Below, piece after piece: positions 41,915 through 53,250 of a DNA stretch of 64,000 bases. The notes below the pieces were generated by a model. That model was not told the origin of the DNA and searched no databases. It saw only the letters and a program-made list of their open reading frames with translations. Position numbers and translations under genes: made by a program. The stretch comes from Powellomyces hirtus (lineage: Eukaryota; Chytridiomycota; Chytridiomycetes; Spizellomycetales; Powellomycetaceae). Within the stretch, counting starts at the first letter, position 1, and the number at the start of each line of letters is the position of its first letter. Where the stretch lies: NCBI GenBank assembly GCA_025526995.1, contig JAHLKG010000012.1:372001-436000 (forward strand), given 5' to 3'.

Positions 41915-42939
41915 TTAGCAAAGGCAAGTAGGTTGAGAAGGATAGTCATACAGAATTTCAATTTTCTCCTGCAAGAGCATGTAGTTTTCATCAACCTGCT
42001 TCTGTATTGTTTGGACTTTTTCTACTGATTCTGTGCTGGAAACATCTACATCCCCAGACAAGCTGCCAGAGCTTCATTGCACCGCTGCGCATCCTCAAGC
42101 AGATTGGAGAAGAATGTGTCTCAACAACTTGGATTACCCGGTTGCCGGACCAAAGGGCAAGCTCACCGCCTTTTTGGTTCCCGGCCTGCGTTCGGTTGTT
42201 TCATATAGTTTTGTGATTGCCCCCGTTTGAGCCTACGATACTGTCAGTCTGAAGTAGAGCTTTCCACGAATGTGGTGCTTTCTCGCACCTTTATCTCCGT
42301 CAGTTCTCCTTCGTATTGTTCGCATATGGGCGTATAATGCTGCAACAACTCTAGAACCCTGCGTTGGACTGGTCAGACTTCAACAGATCGCGCGCCCGCC
42401 TGATTGATGAGGCGAGGAAGACAGTGTTACAGGGGCGGCGTCTGTTCCCGAATCAAATTTGAGTTATGGAAATCAACGACATCAAACAATGCTCTCAGAT
42501 TCCTCACCTTCCGACGTCTTCCCAAGCAATGTTTTCAATAGTCCCATCTGTTGCGCCTCGCATATCGATGCTTTGGTCTCCTTGGTCTGAGCTTTCAGGG
42601 CAAACACGTGTTTAATTGGAAAATCAGAGCGGCGACTCCACCTGCGACCCTGTGCAGTGCCCTTTTTAAGTCTACGGTTCAATATTCTTGTGGTGTGACA
42701 CCGGCCTACTTACCCAGAAGGCGGCCCACATTAAAGACAATAAGTAGGACCTCAAATTCCAACTCATTCGCAGCTGCGACGATAGCATCGGGCCAGCTGC
42801 TCCCAAGTGCGTCGGGAACGGCTGCCAGCGAGACCGCCTCGCGGCAAACTCTTAGCACCGCTTTTTGTGCAAAGAGGAATTGAGGTGTGAGCTGCTTCAC
42901 TAGGAAGCATTCTCCCCCCGTGCTTGCAGGAGCGAGCAT
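41915..42939 (-). CDS. Unrecognised protein, five-exon model, about 198 aa
   Basis: I do not recognise this gene. A phase-consistent model is 42939-42714, 42586-42508, 42358-42289, 42240-42167, 42062-41915, with GT-AG introns of 127, 149, 48, 104 bp. Exon 1 reads as a helical, hydrophobic-rich domain (LTPQFLFAQKAVLRVCREAV, NELEFEVLLIVFNVG); exon 3 gives LELLQHYTPICEQYEGEL, and the C-terminus is a short coiled-coil-like segment (VEKVQTIQKQVDENYMLLQEK). An alternative acceptor for exon 2 (42591) gives a different frame (TKETKASICEAQQMG) that would end at 42482. The start is 113 bp from the divergent CEP295-like gene, so they may share a promoter. Confidence 0.4.
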
Positions 42940-43052
42940 GTCATATCCCCGCCTCGTCAGGAATGTGGAGGGTGTCTTGACGTGTCCTTGGGTCGTTCAA
43001 CAGTCGCGTGCGCGCAGCAGGTTCCATCCCCCACGTCACATTGCACACTGCA

Positions 43053-44404
43053 ATGACGCCTGGCACGTTTCTCCGCCCTAGTCCCGGAGAAGAAGAAAGG
43101 CTCAAGCAGGAAGCGCACAAAAAAGCGAAGCTTCGCCGATTGGCTCAAGTAAGGCATCTGCTCCCAGTGCATGGTCTGGAGCGATTTTAATGACCTCGTA
43201 TAGGTAAGGGAGCAGGAACGGAAACTCGCTGCTGAGCGCCGTGGCCTCTACAAAGCTACTGCGGGGAATGAGTGGGGTCACGCGATACGGCATTTTGAAG
43301 TAAGGACTCGCGAAAATTCATGGACATCAAACAATTGGCCTCTGCTCACACGCGTGGTCAATTAGGCAAGATGGGCTGTCGAACAAGATCAGAAACTGCT
43401 GTCTCTTTGCCAAGCCGAGATCGAGCAGGAAAAGCATATTGGTGCCGGCCATCATTCTGCTAAAGATACCAGCGTACAGCAGGTATGTGGAAGCGAGTTG
43501 TGCTAGCGAGAGCAACGACCTCATAGAATCCAAACAAAGGAGTTACGACGTGCAGAACTACGTGCGGTAACTTTGCAGAGAGTCAAAACAGAATTGGATC
43601 GCGGCGATCATGCTCGCTTTAAGGTAGAATGCCATTTCTTCTCATTCTCATAAAATCCGGTGCAACCAACTGATGTGATGGAACCTTGACGATCATTAGG
43701 AGGATACAGACAGGGAAGGCCGCGTAGCGGTATCAAGCTATAGACGCGTTCTCATGGAATCTGTGCGGCAAGTTGAAGACGAGCGAGCCGCTCAAATGGC
43801 ATGGGCTCATCGAATGCGGGTCGCGAACACGGCTGACGATGTGGAAATACCATCCAATCCTACACGACGCATCATTTTGAAATCGCGTTATGACGGCCGG
43901 TTTGATGATACCAGCATTCATCGCACCAATGTGGCTGCAACTTGTGCTGTACCGGTTCGAGCGGATGACGCATGGCAGGAAGCTCGTCGGGCCGCGCAGC
44001 TCAAGGAAGAGGAGGACGAGCGCAATCGTCAGATAGCAGAACGATTGAAGGGAAATACACAGCAGAGGTCCGACGATGCCGAGCATAACATTGCAATGAG
44101 CAAGGTGCGACTTAGATTGCGACATTGGTCAAGATCGCGTCCTTTCTGACCTTTGGTTTTGATCTTTTCGTTGCAACAGCAAAAGGGTGCTTTGATAAAA
44201 GCACTAGACACACTTTACAACAGGGACAGGCGAAACAAAATACAGGCTGTGAACGCCGATGTCTTGCGACCAACGCGGCTAAAACCCACGGAATTGGAAA
44301 ACCGCTTTGCCGAAATATTTGACCTAGGTAAGTGTGGCAGACGTGCGGCAGACGTGCAACCTGTTTGACATGTTCGGCTTTTCTCGACAGGCGTGCCGAA
44401 GTGA
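43053..44404 (+). CDS. CEP295 N-terminal-like centriole protein, seven exons, 319 aa
   Basis: Exons 43053-43148, 43204-43299, 43366-43482, 43540-43623, 43700-44104, 44180-44327, 44391-44404; all phases agree and introns are 55-76 bp. Similarity by eye to the N-terminus of vertebrate CEP295: LRPSPGEEERLKQEAHKKAKLRRLAQVREQERKLA, then ARWAVEQDQKLL..., GAGHHSAKD, and near the C-terminus LDTLYNRDRR. CEP295 (fly Ana1) is needed for centriole maturation and length. The protein is much shorter than the roughly 2600-residue animal protein and keeps only the conserved N-terminal part; it is charged and largely helical. It would act at the basal body of zoospores. The initiation codon could lie further upstream (43008). 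Confidence 0.6.
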
Positions 44405-44421
44405 TGTGAGATCATACGTTG

Positions 44422-45540
44422 TCACGACGTTGCATGGACGCGCGCCCCATACAGGGCCATGCTAGTCCGGTTTCCCAACTTGGAACCCATCATGCATTGC
44501 TTGAAAGACATGAGGACGTCCGTCACCGCAGTTTGCCTATCCGGCGTTCCGGGCAGACTGCTCATAATGCTGAGCATTTGCATCAGTCGCGACGCCGTGT
44601 CGTTCACCTTTCGACCGTTTTCGATATCGACCGATAACCTCGGGAAGCCCTCTAGGAGCATTGAAATACAAGCTCAATTAATATAATCTTATATTGATAA
44701 ATAGTTTAATGACATAGGGAACGCGAGAAAGGGCACAAACCTATCAAGCGTCCAGATAGCGGTATCAAAATCTGATCGCGAAAACCAATGAGCGACATGG
44801 TGCGCACGTCAGGAGGATCTCCTACGCGACCTTCGGCCTGTCTCCACTGTGTGCGGACGGGTAGGAAAACACCTTGCAGATATGGAACGACCGTACTGAA
44901 AAAGAAGATCCAGACTTCTACCACGCGGCTCGCTAGTACTTCGTCTCCCACAACCGCAAGTTTACTGCTCAGCGTCAGGAGTCCCGTTGTGAGCATCTCG
45001 TTTAAATCATCTGCAATTGATTGTCCGTGGGAGTCGCCGAGCCACGTACTGATTGGAGGGAACTTTAGGACAAACCCAATTGCGTTCTCAGCAGGCGCGG
45101 ATAAGATGGCCTCCCGCACTCCTTTCCCTCTCTTTCTTGTTCTTCTAAGCGTACCTCACAAGATCGTTCATGTCTTCCATATGTCCTTTGAGCCCCTGTC
45201 CATTGAATAGAGGCAAAACCCTGACGCAAAGGGTCTGCCATGCGTTGGCCCGGTTGGTGGCTTCGGCAGCAGTTTCCCGTGGCAAACTGTTGGCGGGAGC
45301 CGACAAAGATGCGGCTGTTCGCCCTACTTCCAAAGTAGATATCGATTTGCTTATGCCGGACACGGTCGAGGAGGAGAAGGACGGTGTCAAGCCACGGGGT
45401 GTGGGAGGGTGGGAGCTCTTTCGTTTTGGTGGGACTGGGAACGATGCGCTGCTCAGTGAGACCGATGACCCTGATGGCGAAGGGTTGGTGTGTGGCGTTA
45501 TACTGGTCGTGCTTTGTGCTTGCTGTTGATGTTGATACAT
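44422..45540 (-). CDS. HbrB/Bit61/PRR5-like TORC2 subunit, about 318 aa
   Basis: Exon 1 (45540-about 45160) has a Ser/Pro-rich N-terminus followed by WQTLCVRVLPLFNGQGLKG, the HbrB signature. Exon 2 (about 45086 or 45110 to 44741) has STVVPYLQGVFLPVRT and DVRTMSLIGFRDQILIPL. Exon 3 (44651-44422) has SRLMQMLSIMSSL. Intron 2 (44652-44740, 89 bp) is clear. Intron 1 is uncertain: donor GTGAGG at 45159 with acceptor at 45111 (49 bp) or 45087 (73 bp). HbrB proteins are accessory subunits of TOR complex 2, which controls actin polarity and membrane stress. It converges on the CEP295-like gene with 17 bp between stop codons. Confidence 0.75.
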
Positions 45541-45737
45541 TATTGTATTATATCTCTGGGTTCTTTTTCATAGATGATACAAAGGTGGGGTATGTTATCG
45601 AGAGGAACGTTGTTGACGGGACGCGCTCTCGGAACTTCGTCAGCAACGCTTGTTTTTGATTCCACAAACTCGGCAAGCACCATCCGCAGCACTTCACTTC
45701 GTCACAACCGAAGTCATTCCTTCCCCCCTTCGCCAGA

Positions 45738-46406
45738 ATGATGTCCTCCTCTAGGTGCCTCATCCACCGCTCCAAGGCGCTCAACTTGACTAGCCTTTAC
45801 AATCAGGGTGTCCGACCGGTATTCCTGAGACGGAATGCCACCACCAGTGCAGCCGGAGACGCCAACGAACGTGAGGATGACTATTTCACTCTCGTCCCGT
45901 TCAATCGTGGAAAGCTAACTTAATACGTAAATCTGATCTCCTGCCTGGTTGATGTAGTGATAAGAACTCAGTTGAAAACCGATCTGAAATCCGCAATGCG
46001 CGCCAAAAATACAAACCTAAGCAATGTGATAAAATCTGTCCTCAGTGATATTACATACGCGGAGAAAGCCAGCAACGCCAACACCACGCTCTCCGTTGCA
46101 ACGTTGATCCAGCGATCGCTGAAGAAGCGAAAGGACTCGGCTGAGGCGTACCGCGCTGGTGGGAGGGAAGACCTCGCAGCAAAGGAGGAGGAAGAGTGCA
46201 AATTGTTGGAAGCATATTTGCCCAAGCAGATGACGGAGGACGAGCTTATTGCCATAGTGAAGGAAATTATAAACAAGAGTGGGGCCTCAGGGGTCAAGGA
46301 CCTCGGTAAAGTAATGAAGCAGATCAGCTCAAAGGTCGACGATGCAGTTGCACCGAAGAAGCTGGTAGCCGATGTGGTAAAGAAAGTGCTGCAAAGTTTA
46401 CCGTGA
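45738..46406 (+). CDS. Aim41-like mitochondrial GatB/YqeY-domain protein
   Basis: Two exons, 45738-45870 and 45958-46406, with an 87-bp intron (GTGAGG...GATGTAG, branch-like GCTAAC inside); CTG is formed across the junction. 193 aa. The N-terminus is rich in Arg, Ser and Leu with no acidic residue (RCLIHRSKALNL, FLRRNATTSA), a typical mitochondrial presequence. The mature part is the YqeY domain (LKTDLKSAMRAKN, RKDSAEAYRAGGREDL, EAYLPKQMTEDEL, SGASGVKDLGKVMK). Yeast Aim41 is mitochondrial with poorly known function; bacterial YqeY resembles the tail domain of the GatB amidotransferase subunit. Shares a 197-bp divergent promoter region with the HbrB-like gene. Confidence 0.85.
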
Positions 46407-46571
46407 TCCGGTACGCGATGGATGGAACGTCTTTACTGCAGCGGTACACAAACGACGTAATATAGAATAAGGCTAGTATACATCATGTTATGGAGAGAAA
46501 AAAATAAGCACGTAATGAATATTTACGTAGTAAATACGCTGATGTCTGTACATGTAGATAAATATGTCTAT

Positions 46572-48104
46572 CTAGTGGAAGTGGTGGCCTGACGCTTCAG
46601 CGTGTGCTACCTTAGCAAGAAGGCTAACTTGCTCCCCAATCTCTCTCATCACCTGCCACACCTGTCCGTTCGCTTCGACAAACTTGTAGCTCTTATATTC
46701 GATGCCAGCTTCTTCAGCAAACTCTCGTACGAATGGCACACAGCTTCGAAGGTTGTGTCTTGGCACCCGTGGGAAGAGGTGGTGGATAGCTTGAAATTGC
46801 AGACCTCCATGGAACCAGTCCATCCACCATGGACAGTCGACGTCCATGGTGGTGCGGAGCATCTTTGCCGGGAAGGGCTCGTCTTTGCCCAGATCCTCCA
46901 TCGACATGGAGTAATGTGACAAGTTGATCTGTATGTGCAGAAATACCGTGCTGATATGTGAGATCAAGACCCACATGACGCGCATTTTCCAGCTTGGCAA
47001 CATGGACACGAGGGTGGAAAGCCATATGAAGTAGAAGACAAATCCGGTAATTTCGGCGTTGCGCTTCTTGTATCCTGGTTCTGTGAGAACGAAGCTCCAA
47101 CCGAGGAAGTAGAGGAGGAAACGGCCGAATCCAAGGATGACGTAGTAGTAGAGATGTTGGAAGGGAATAACTGCTTTGGCGACATCGTCGAAGACCAGCG
47201 TCTTGTTGTAGTACGAGGAGTAGACGTTCGTCAAGAAGCGCTTGGATAGGGCAAAGAACGGAAGTTGCTGGATATCCGGATCGTGCTCGGGATGGTTGGT
47301 CACAATGTGATGCACGTAGTGGGATTTCTTCCACCAGCCAATGGAGAGACCACCGCAGAAGTTGCCAAGAAAAATGCCGATTTTCTCGTCGATTTCCCGA
47401 ACGTGAGTGATACCGTTGTGTCCGGCGTCGTGCGCTGTGAAGGCTGACTGCTGCCAAAATGCCCCCATGAAGACGGCACTGATCGCAAAATGCCACCATT
47501 GGGTCCCATAGATGACTCCCAAGACAGATATCGTAATGAAGGTGGTATACTGGACAAGATGGGCAAAGTAGTACCAATGGTTGGTCTCAAAAAGGCCCGC
47601 GTCCTTGATCTTCTGCTCAAGCTTCCGGTAAGCGGTACGTGTACGCTGCTTCACGAGCAGAACTTCTTCCTCGGCAGCCTCCGCTTCCGAAGAAGTGGAT
47701 GTGGAATCATCCGGCACGAGGTTTGCGATGAAGTAGCGCGGCATTTTCTCGTCGATGACCCATCGGGGATGCAGACCGTTGATTTCGTCCGTAGCGTCGC
47801 AGCCGGCCATGTGCTTGACCACCAATTCGCCTCCTGGATGGTACTGGAGGAATAATGTGATATTGTAGACCTTGTTCTCGTATATCACAAGGGTTTCTCC
47901 TTTTGCAACTCTATGGGCGACGGTTTTCATTGTCATGGTCTTGGCGCAATCCGACAATGACCGTTCCTCGGACGACGATGAGGACGAGGACGAGCCCATG
48001 TCCTGGAACTGTATTTTGGAGTCAACACGCACGACCTTTGGGCCGGCGCGTTTCTTCAATTCAGCAGGCGACATGGTTGCGGGAAAAGGGAGAGCAATGC
48101 ACAA
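46572..48104 (-). CDS. Cytochrome b5-fused front-end desaturase (sphingolipid delta-8 or fatty acid delta-6 type), 510 aa
   Basis: Single-exon gene. An N-terminal cytochrome b5 domain has the heme motif HPGG (about residues 89-92) and the second heme His near 112. The desaturase domain has the three histidine boxes: HDAGH (about 225-229), HYVHH (about 262-266), and QAIHH (third box with Gln instead of the first His, a mark of front-end desaturases). Several hydrophobic spans lie between the boxes, as expected for an ER membrane enzyme. It would insert a double bond near the carboxyl or sphingoid end, using electrons from its own b5 domain. Substrate cannot be told from sequence by eye. The second Met (48074) is an equally good start. 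It is convergent with the Aim41-like gene. Confidence 0.9.
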   Translation of the reverse strand: MCIALPFPATMSPAELKKRAGPKVVRVDSKIQFQDMGSSSSSSSSEERSLSDCAKTMTMKTVAHRVAKGETLVIYENKVYNITLFLQYHPGGELVVKHMAGCDATDEINGLHPRWVIDEKMPRYFIANLVPDDSTSTSSEAEAAEEEVLLVKQRTRTAYRKLEQKIKDAGLFETNHWYYFAHLVQYTTFITISVLGVIYGTQWWHFAISAVFMGAFWQQSAFTAHDAGHNGITHVREIDEKIGIFLGNFCGGLSIGWWKKSHYVHHIVTNHPEHDPDIQQLPFFALSKRFLTNVYSSYYNKTLVFDDVAKAVIPFQHLYYYVILGFGRFLLYFLGWSFVLTEPGYKKRNAEITGFVFYFIWLSTLVSMLPSWKMRVMWVLISHISTVFLHIQINLSHYSMSMEDLGKDEPFPAKMLRTTMDVDCPWWMDWFHGGLQFQAIHHLFPRVPRHNLRSCVPFVREFAEEAGIEYKSYKFVEANGQVWQVMREIGEQVSLLAKVAHAEASGHHFH

Positions 48105-49640
48105 CTGAGCGAGAAAGGAACTCTCCCTCGGAAGGCAAGAAAGGGAGGAGATGCGTGAGGGTGGGCAGGCAGGTGGGGGGAGGGGGAGGGGGGGGTAGAA
48201 GAGCGGCAGGCTCCCATGAAGAAGGAAGGCAGAAGGCAGCTACACAAACACGCCCGCCTTGCCTGCATGGCGCATAGCGGACGCGGGGGTGAATCTGAGG
48301 AGGCGACAGCGGCATCCCACGAGCAAAGGGCCGCAATTAAGAGAGGGACCCGTAAGTTGTATTCCGCGCGTAAAGCGCAGCAGAGCAAAGGCGCTTGTGT
48401 GACACGCCCCTTCCTTGTTGTAACCCCAAAACAGCCAAGCCTCTATTCCCAGGGGGAGCCCAGGGACGTCCCAGCCAATAGGAACCCGTCCCTGCGAAAC
48501 TTTGAGGTCCATAAATCACTTATCACCGAAAGCCTGCGTGTAAAATCCCCAGAACCACCCCACTCAATCAAAAATCGGCGCTAGACGGAGCCGAGTTACC
48601 ATGGGTAGCGCCCAATGACCAGAGGATTGTGCCTGTCTACCACTCGAATTTACGTTTTTAGCGTGTGATCACCTGCCGCCAAAACTGAAATTACACTTCA
48701 AGTTTTCTACAACCCCGATCTTGGCCAGCTGAACACTTTTGAAACACGAGAAACGCACACCGGCAGGTACCCACATTTGACAGGCACGGTACCCTCAAAC
48801 CAAGCCGTGGAAGGAGTGTCAGAGTTATGTGCGGGGTAAGGAGAAAAACTGGTAAGTCCCGCTTTCCCTGGTTATCATTGAAGTGAGATGTAAAACTAGA
48901 TCTAGCAATGCTAAATGCATCTTTAACAATGGCAAGGGCAAGGTTGGTGACCGACAGTAGTAGCGGCGCTCCTACAGAACACATTGAGGCATTGTTCGAT
49001 CCTGTCGTGATTAATATACAGTATCCTATGCTTTAGGACTTGACACAAATATCGAAACTTCAGCTCAATTGGCACAAAAGGGGTTCCGTTAGAAGATTGA
49101 TACTTTGTGACTGGTGCTCGTTTTAATGCTAGTAACGTATGCAGCTCTCTGTACAGTTAATTGCCCATATGAGTCCATGCGAAGCTGCCCTCATGACGCC
49201 GCCTGCAAGCTTCTTGCAACGCTCGCAACTATGCAGCAACGGAAGGATGGCGTAGCTGCCGAGATGTGATTTTGGAGCACCGAGATTTGCTGTTTTAGAG
49301 TGACCATGTTCCGTCCACATCCTATGATGAACCAAGTGGTTCATGAGGCCCTTCGCCGCGGCGTTTTTAGACGCACAGCCGTGCGACTCTATCCTTCTAC
49401 GGAACCCTATGCAGCTCGCTACATCCTCTGCATCATCGCGTATTCGAGGCAGATCTTCCTCTCCCCCTTTTCAAGGAGAACTCTAAGTACTCCGCCTAGA
49501 GCGATTTCTGTTGATCAGCTCGCTTGTGTGCGATAGTCCGTGCACCACAGGCGGCGAAAGTGGCTGCAGCATCATTACAGCATCATTAAGTCAGCGGCTC
49601 TCTCAAACAGCTTGTTTGTGCCTTGAGGATTGTGCGAGAC
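48105..49640. other. 1.5-kb gene-poor stretch upstream of the desaturase
   Basis: Holds a strong purine run on the plus strand (48120-48200, including G runs of 5-9), which is a pyrimidine-rich leader for the minus-strand desaturase. The rest has short unconvincing frames only, such as 49300-49536 (+, 78 codons), which I do not recognise. No tRNA or repeat seen. Confidence 0.5.
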
Positions 49641-50270
49641 TGATGGGAAGCACCCTCATCCCGTCGCGGATACGAGGTAGGATCCGTCTAGGATGGGGTT
49701 GAACGAGGTGTAATTCCGTTCGACGATGCGTTCGCGGTTGCTGTTGGCTCCTGGTCATCGATGACTGGCACTTTGATCGCATGGGTGACACGCGCATCAA
49801 TGGAACCCACATTTTGGGTGATTTCTGCAATAGCTGCCGTGATAGTTGACTGTTCACTGGTGAGAGCAAAGGGTAGTACAGTAGGTTGACTTGTGCGGCC
49901 GGGTGCGGGAGAAGTTTCTGGTCCAGCATCGAGGCGTATTGCGGGTCAGCTGCGAGAGCAACTCTCAGCTCTTCGGCGGCAACGAGTCCGTTTTGAATGT
50001 AAACATGCACCAACTGCTGCCAGGACTTTATCACCAGGGAGGCCCTGCTCGGCAGTATCGAAGCCGTCCCGCTGGTAGATACTCACACTAGTGATGCTCT
50101 ACTTCGCTCCCGCTTTTGTCATTGCATTATGAATTGTTGGCAAGATGAAGTTGTACTCAGAATATGTGGGCGCCAGTGTCGCGGCCATCTCGCACAGCAT
50201 GAACTGCGGAAATTTGATGATTGCAATGGCTTGTTTTATTGACATCAGAACGAACTGCTGAACAGCGAAC
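49640..50270 (-). pseudogene. Possible coding debris or unresolved small gene
   Basis: Two stretches on the minus strand read like ordinary protein: about 50262-50095 (FAVQQFVLMSIKQAIAIIKF, MAATLAPTYSEYNFILPTIHNAM) and about 50050-49880 (IKSWQQLVHVYIQNGL, AAEELRVALAADPQYASMLDQK). They are in different frames with a stop between them and no clear intron. This could be a decayed gene or a short gene whose introns I could not place. No family assigned. Confidence 0.3.
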
Positions 50271-50414
50271 CTATTTGGACAGAACTAGGGAACAAATTTG
50301 CTTCTAGTCTACCCTAGCTAATGAAGAGTAGCAGATTGCTCGCCTAATTGGCTACCTATAATGAAACATATGGTGGTATGGCGACGCGGATTGAATCGAG
50401 TAATAGCTAGATGA

Positions 50415-53250
50415 CTACTGCTGAAGAGCTGAGGTCAAGATAGCATCGTAATGCTTCGCATAGACCTCCTTGTTGTGTTTGGCGAGACGCGCAATAGAGA
50501 AGGAGAGCTTTTCCAGTTCGTTCTGAACAGAGTCCAAACCGGCACTCTGCAATGTTTCCTTTCGGAAGACACCCTTCTCCAGGTGGGTGCGAACGGCAGC
50601 GGCGATGCGTCGGGACAGAAGATTGAAGACGGGGTCCTTGTACGATAACGTCTTCCCGACCATGTTGATGATCACTTGCTCCTGGTCAGGTGTCAAGCGC
50701 GCCGATGGCTGCTTGTGTGAGTTGAGGGTCGCGATGATCTGGGTGGACAGATTTGCAAGGTTGGTGTTCTTGTCCTTCAGAAGGATGAACAAGGTGTCCT
50801 TCAAACGGGTGCAAGCTGTTGCATCGTCACGGAGCTCGCGGATCGCGTTCTTGGAAAGCATGACCAGGGCTGCAACAATCGTGATGGCCTGAGCCTCGTT
50901 CTGGAAGGAAAACAGGCGGTGCGCGTCGAGCATGAGGGTCTCAGCGATGGTCTCTGGATTGATCGGAGTGGAAGATTGAACGAGACCGATCAGAGCCTCG
51001 TTGTAAGCGCTCTCGTAGCGCACACGGTTGTCGATTGACTGGATGTTCTCCGGATTGCGAGCAGCGGCAGTGGAAGCAAGGGACTGAGCGGCGGCGTGCA
51101 GCCATGATGTGGTGTTGTTCAAAGTCACGATCCCAGCATTGAGCGCTTCGTCAAACTTGGTCCGCTCATACTCAACAGCCTGCTGTTGGAGGTGAGGACG
51201 GAGAGCCTGCAACCTGTAGTTGGCGAGATCGAGCTTCATGTCGTCGAGGATCGCAAGGGTGCGTTGGAAGGCATCGGCAAGGTCAGTCGATTGCGTAATG
51301 CTGCGAATGGCACCGTCCCGGATAGGTGCGCAAAGCTGTAGCATCTTGGACGTGATGTAACTCATGCATTTGACCACATCGAACGCATTCTTGTCAACCT
51401 GCTGCTGGATGTGCGACATCTCGAGAACTTCCTTGATGTCCTCCGCAAATTTGCCCTTCTCAGCAACCATCGAAAGCAAGGACTATGAAAGAGAAATGAT
51501 GATGTGAGCACTTGGCCGAATGTACAGGGACTGACACCAGCCATGCAACGTACCTCTCGAATCTGAGCAATGAATGTAGGCACGTGGCTCTTAAAGTTGC
51601 CCTTGTTGAACTCATCACGGACAGAGTCAAAGAAGGCCTTCTTGGCGATACCGCGGACTTGCTCTTCAAAATCGCCTCGTTGCACGGGCGTGAGCTTAAA
51701 CTCGGGGTCCATCACCAGCTCGTGGGCAAGCTGAGCATTGCTCATCTGGCCGCCAAAGCCCATTGCGGCAAGCTGAGGGTCAGCATTTTCCATGACCGCA
51801 GCCTTGAAAGGCGCCGCTGCATCGCTTGTGGGAGCCGGGACAGGTTCCGGTGAAGATTCTGGAGAGCTGCTTCGCGCTGAGGCCGGCTTGCGCGATGGAC
51901 TCACCGAGTCACCTCGGCTGGATGGCGCCTTGTTCGGCGAGGGAAACACTTGAGGAGAAGTCGACAATTTGTCAGTGGGTACATCGGCGACGTCCATGGG
52001 CTGTACTGCCTCCTGAGCCAAGGCCGCTTCGCGCAGCGAACTACGCTCAATTTCCAGTCTTTGCAGAGCACTGTCGCCGAACTTTGTTAGTTTAGCATGG
52101 AGTTGTTGCTGATGCTCTGTGATGCGGGGAGCCCATTCGACGTCGGCCAAAGGTTGTTCCTTGACAGACAACCAGAGCTTTTCCAGTTCGATGAAGTGGG
52201 CAATCATGCCATCGACGATCTTTCGAGAATCCTGGTCCTTCCAGCTCTGGAAGGCACCGTAGTATCCGCAAAAGACCTCCCAGAATAGTTGTGTAGGGCG
52301 GTAAGTCTCTCCAGCTGAGAATCCAGCGACCCACATCTCAAATTCACGGAGCATGGCCTGAGCAGTACCGCTGAGTGCCTGGAGTGGGAAGTTTGTTTTA
52401 ATTTAACTATCGAATTATCAAACAAAAATCTGGAGCTTACCTCCTCCTCAGGTCCCACAAAAGGCATGAGCTCCTTGGGGTGTGCAGCTAGCATATACGC
52501 ACTCAGGAAAACCCTGGCGGGGTTCTTGAGCTCAATCGAAGGCTTGGCAGCCATCTTTTGCAATCGTAATATGATCCGCGCCACAGCTTTGATCAAAGCG
52601 GGCGCCTGCATGGTCCTGGCCAACTTTGCAAATGGTGTCTCGAAAGCTTTGTCGAGAGAGACGTCGAACTTCTCGAAGCTTTTGATGGCAGGGCCCATTT
52701 TGGCCTTTCTCCACCATTGCTGAATGCAAACAATCGAGTCAGTGGTGTGGAGCTGGTCGGATGAATGCGATTCCAACAAACGGGATCGTGGTGTTGTGAG
52801 AAGACGTTGGCGGCGGAGGGATGTGATAGTCAGGCGCTCGTCCAGAGCGGCTTTGCGTGCAGCTGTGACGGAGGCAAATCGTTCTGCCTGAGATCGGGCA
52901 ACGTGGCGGGCATGAGCAACCGCCTTAGCGCAAGCGCGAACTTGACGTTCAAGAATGTCATTTCGGTTACGCTCCGCCAATTGCAGTGTTTCTGTTATGC
53001 GCGAGCGCTTTGCAGACGTGTCGGCGGATTCGCGCTTTCGGGTTGCGGCAGTGACGGCTTTGACATGGGACGTTCGGCGACGCAGGCGTCGAACACGATC
53101 CTCAATGAATGCATTGTGACGAGCGGCTGCTGATGATCCGGGCACGGTGCTTCGGCCTCGGATGCGGGCTTCCAAGTGGAAAGGCTTGCCGGCAGGTTGC
53201 TTCAGAGACAGGACATCGACAACGTAGAAGCCTGCCTCTGTACGCTCCAT
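50415..53250 (-). CDS. TCP11/SOK1-like protein, three exons, 900 aa
   Basis: Exons 53250-52441, 52378-51554, 51482-50415, all phase 0; introns 62 and 71 bp. The N-terminal third is Arg/Ala-rich and helical with an IQ-like motif (CIQQWWRKAKM, near residue 170). The TCP11 domain follows (PARVFLSAYMLAAHPKELMPF, REFEMWVAGFSAG, FQSWKDQDSRKI, LCAPIRDGAI, DMKLDLANYRLQALRPHLQQQAVEYER). A Ser/Pro-rich insert sits in exon 2 (about residues 335-385). Yeast SOK1 was found as a suppressor of protein kinase A loss; animal TCP11 acts in sperm and cAMP signalling. The exact role here is unknown, and identification rests on the conserved LANYRL...RPHL...EYER block. Confidence 0.88.
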
